In this document: positions 5,706 to 5,873 of the stretch, piece by piece
Numbering within the stretch: position 1 is the stretch's first letter
How the letters are laid out: every line of letters starts with the position of its first letter
NCBI GenBank assembly: GCA_002361175.1
Contig: DESG01000058.1
Location: forward strand, 1 to 5,873
Direction of reading: 5' to 3'
Length of the DNA stretch: 5,873 nt
Source of the DNA: Lachnoclostridium sp. UBA3320
GTDB lineage: Bacteria; Bacillota; Clostridia; Lachnospirales; Lachnospiraceae
Notes under the pieces: model-generated
What the model saw: the letters and a program-made list of their open reading frames with translations, nothing else
Databases searched by the model: none
What the model was told of the DNA's origin: nothing
Translations under genes and position numbers: made by a program

Positions 5706-5873
5706 ATGACGAAGGATGAATGGTATAAACAACTGTTTGAAAGACTTGGTCATTCCAAGTTCCGTAGCAGTTTTCACTTGAAACAGAAAGATATTGATTA
5801 CATAAATGAAAAGGGACTTGATACCATCAGACAACACGCTGCGGATTTTATTGCAAAGAGGGAAGCTCCGGCA
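5706..5873 (+). CDS. DUF4186 family protein, 5' part only (runs off the window)
   Basis: The first 56 codons are present and the frame is open to the last base. The product starts MTKDEWYKQLFERLGHSKFR and continues SSFHLKQKDIDYINEKGLDT then IRQHAADFIAKREAPA, which fits the start of the DUF4186 family, small proteins of about 110-130 residues with Cys and His residues in the missing C-terminal half. The function of the family is unknown. The ATG at 5706 is 4 bases after the PAS gene stop, and GGTGA overlapping that stop (5697-5701) is the probable ribosome binding site, so the two are likely translated from one message. Confidence 0.8.
   Translation, partial: MTKDEWYKQLFERLGHSKFRSSFHLKQKDIDYINEKGLDTIRQHAADFIAKREAPA

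Noticed and set aside
5616..5837. 73-codon minus-strand open frame spanning the PAS and DUF4186 genes
   Set aside because: It is antisense to two well-supported genes and has no family resemblance.

Overview
The window looks like an AT-rich Firmicutes (Clostridia) chromosome, probably Lachnospiraceae or a relative. I infer this from the low GC, A-ending codons, strong AGGAGG-type ribosome binding sites, GTG and TTG starts, and the family types present. All genes I can support lie on the + strand. The left two thirds is a defence island; the right third holds ordinary small genes.

Positions 1-4409 carry three defence modules in a row. First is brxL, the AAA+/Lon-like gene that normally closes a type I BREX operon, so the rest of BREX should lie upstream of base 1. 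Here brxL is split by a -1 frameshift at a G5 run near 1131-1135; joined, the halves encode about 703 residues. Two bases after its stop is a GTG-started abortive-infection gene with an AbiJ-like N-terminus and a C-terminal HEPN RNase motif (R235-x6-H242). After 41 bases comes a two-gene Pycsar system: a class III pyrimidine nucleotide cyclase (PycC, metal aspartates D51 and D95) and its three-helix membrane effector (PycTM). Together these would give DNA-directed phage blocking (BREX), RNA-cleaving abortive infection (HEPN), and cyclic-nucleotide-triggered membrane killing (Pycsar). The close spacing fits one transcript or an accessory block inherited with BREX.

Positions 4410-4607 are a short AT-rich gap with one doubtful 33-codon ORF and no convincing terminator.

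Positions 4608-5873 hold a pyridoxamine-phosphate-oxidase-like flavoprotein, a PAS-domain protein with an uncharacterised N-terminal domain, and the 5' end of a DUF4186 gene. They are tightly spaced and visibly less AT-rich than the island, so the right edge of the island probably falls in the 4410-4607 gap.

No RNA gene, insertion sequence, CRISPR array or attachment repeat was recognised. The main items for a second look are the brxL frameshift, the BREX/HEPN/Pycsar stacking, and the unusual transition-state residues in the PycC homologue.
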